A stretch of DNA of 64,000 nucleotides, from the NCBI GenBank assembly GCA_018401735.1, contig JAGYKI010000001.1, positions 209,613 to 273,612 of the forward strand. The letters run 5' to 3'. Shown here piece after piece: positions 63,550-64,000 of the stretch. Position 1 is the stretch's first letter, and each line of letters starts with the position of its first letter. Source of the DNA: Schleiferiaceae bacterium. Its GTDB lineage: Bacteria > Bacteroidota > Bacteroidia > Flavobacteriales > Schleiferiaceae. The translations under genes were made by a program, and so were the position numbers. Below the pieces are notes generated by a model, which was not told the DNA's origin, ran no database searches, and worked only from the letters and a program-made list of their open reading frames with translations.

Positions 63550-64000
63550 ATGGTCTTTTACAAATAAGTAACTTCCAATACATGGGCATTTATGGAGTGC
63601 TGGTTTGCGTATAGGCTGTTTTTGGAATCTCTAGCGTGCTAAAGCTGTTTATTAGAGCCTTAGAAAAGCCGCCCTTTCTATCTAATCAGCCAGAGCCTTA
63701 GTGATTTTTAATGCGTGAAAAACAAATTATCCCTAAGCCTTAAATTAAGACTCCATTTTATTAAGTTTGAGGAATTAATTGTTGGGGATTAAATTTTCCT
63801 TGCTAATTGCCTTTGCCAGATAGCTCGCTGGGGATTTTTCTTTTTTTAGAATAATGCTCCCAATGTTTGAAGTATTGGCATTCTTTAAAAGGTGAAAAGG
63901 AAGTTGGGAGGTGGTTATGTGAATAGCGACCTTTAGGCAGGGGCTAATAATAGGGTTATTGAGATTATTAATGAGTTGGCGCTAATTTGAAAAATATGAA
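63550..64000. other. 451-bp end of window
   Basis: No gene, RNA or clear repeat is seen. AT-rich; it may include the promoter of a gene beyond the edge. Confidence 0.45.

Overview
The window comes from a member of the Bacteroidota, most likely a marine or aquatic Flavobacteriales-type bacterium. The evidence is a type IX secretion C-terminal sorting domain (14103-15866), an S46 dipeptidyl peptidase, a carboxypeptidase-regulatory-like surface protein, TAnnTTTG-type promoters, little use of Shine-Dalgarno sites, and a thioesterase/dnaA/LMW-phosphatase/methylase neighbourhood that I remember from this phylum. About 55 intact genes are densely packed, and most of the window is ordinary chromosome.

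Layout. 0-5 kb: a chaperone/PPIase (cut by the left edge), an S46 peptidase of predicted Asp/Glu specificity (DPP11-like) and a DsbA-family protein. 5-13.5 kb: a hybrid histidine kinase, an RsmI-like methylase, an LMW phosphatase, a giant PAS sensor with a degenerate kinase core, a receiver protein, and dnaA. 13.7-18.4 kb: a thioesterase, a secreted gluzincin, YigZ, a DMT transporter and RibD. 18.5-28 kb: VOC and flavin proteins, ettA, a glycosyltransferase, a repeat-rich gap, then ligA and dapA. 28-39 kb: an AAA+/VWA pair, OsmC, a PA0069-type radical SAM protein, an S24 repressor, an ArsC-like protein, and a dead M1 peptidase fused to a barrel.

The most interesting locus is 41881-47765. It is a compact operon for a photoactive yellow protein (PYP) photoreceptor. 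pyp is followed by a PAS histidine kinase and a receiver-GAF-histidine kinase, then by the genes for the chromophore: a p-coumarate-activating enzyme and a tyrosine ammonia-lyase with the HL selectivity motif. Gaps are 4 and 2 bp, followed by 8-bp overlaps. The expected order of events is tyrosine to p-coumarate (lyase), activation (ligase), attachment to PYP Cys68, and light signalling through the two kinases. The ligase seems to carry an acyl-carrier-protein-like domain in place of the usual N-terminal part of an adenylating enzyme, which suggests carrier-bound rather than free-CoA delivery of the chromophore.

The rest of the window holds a family of 263-bp non-coding elements with terminal inverted repeats (three full copies, one internally deleted copy, several remnants), a second ~95-bp repeat family (three copies), and a 51.9-55.7 kb zone where a mazEF-like pair, a secreted HExxH-type peptidase and a GH13 amylase are all broken by small indels. 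After this zone come an AraC regulator, an SDR, a barrel protein, YehS, lipoproteins, a MepA-like endopeptidase and an MDR oxidoreductase.
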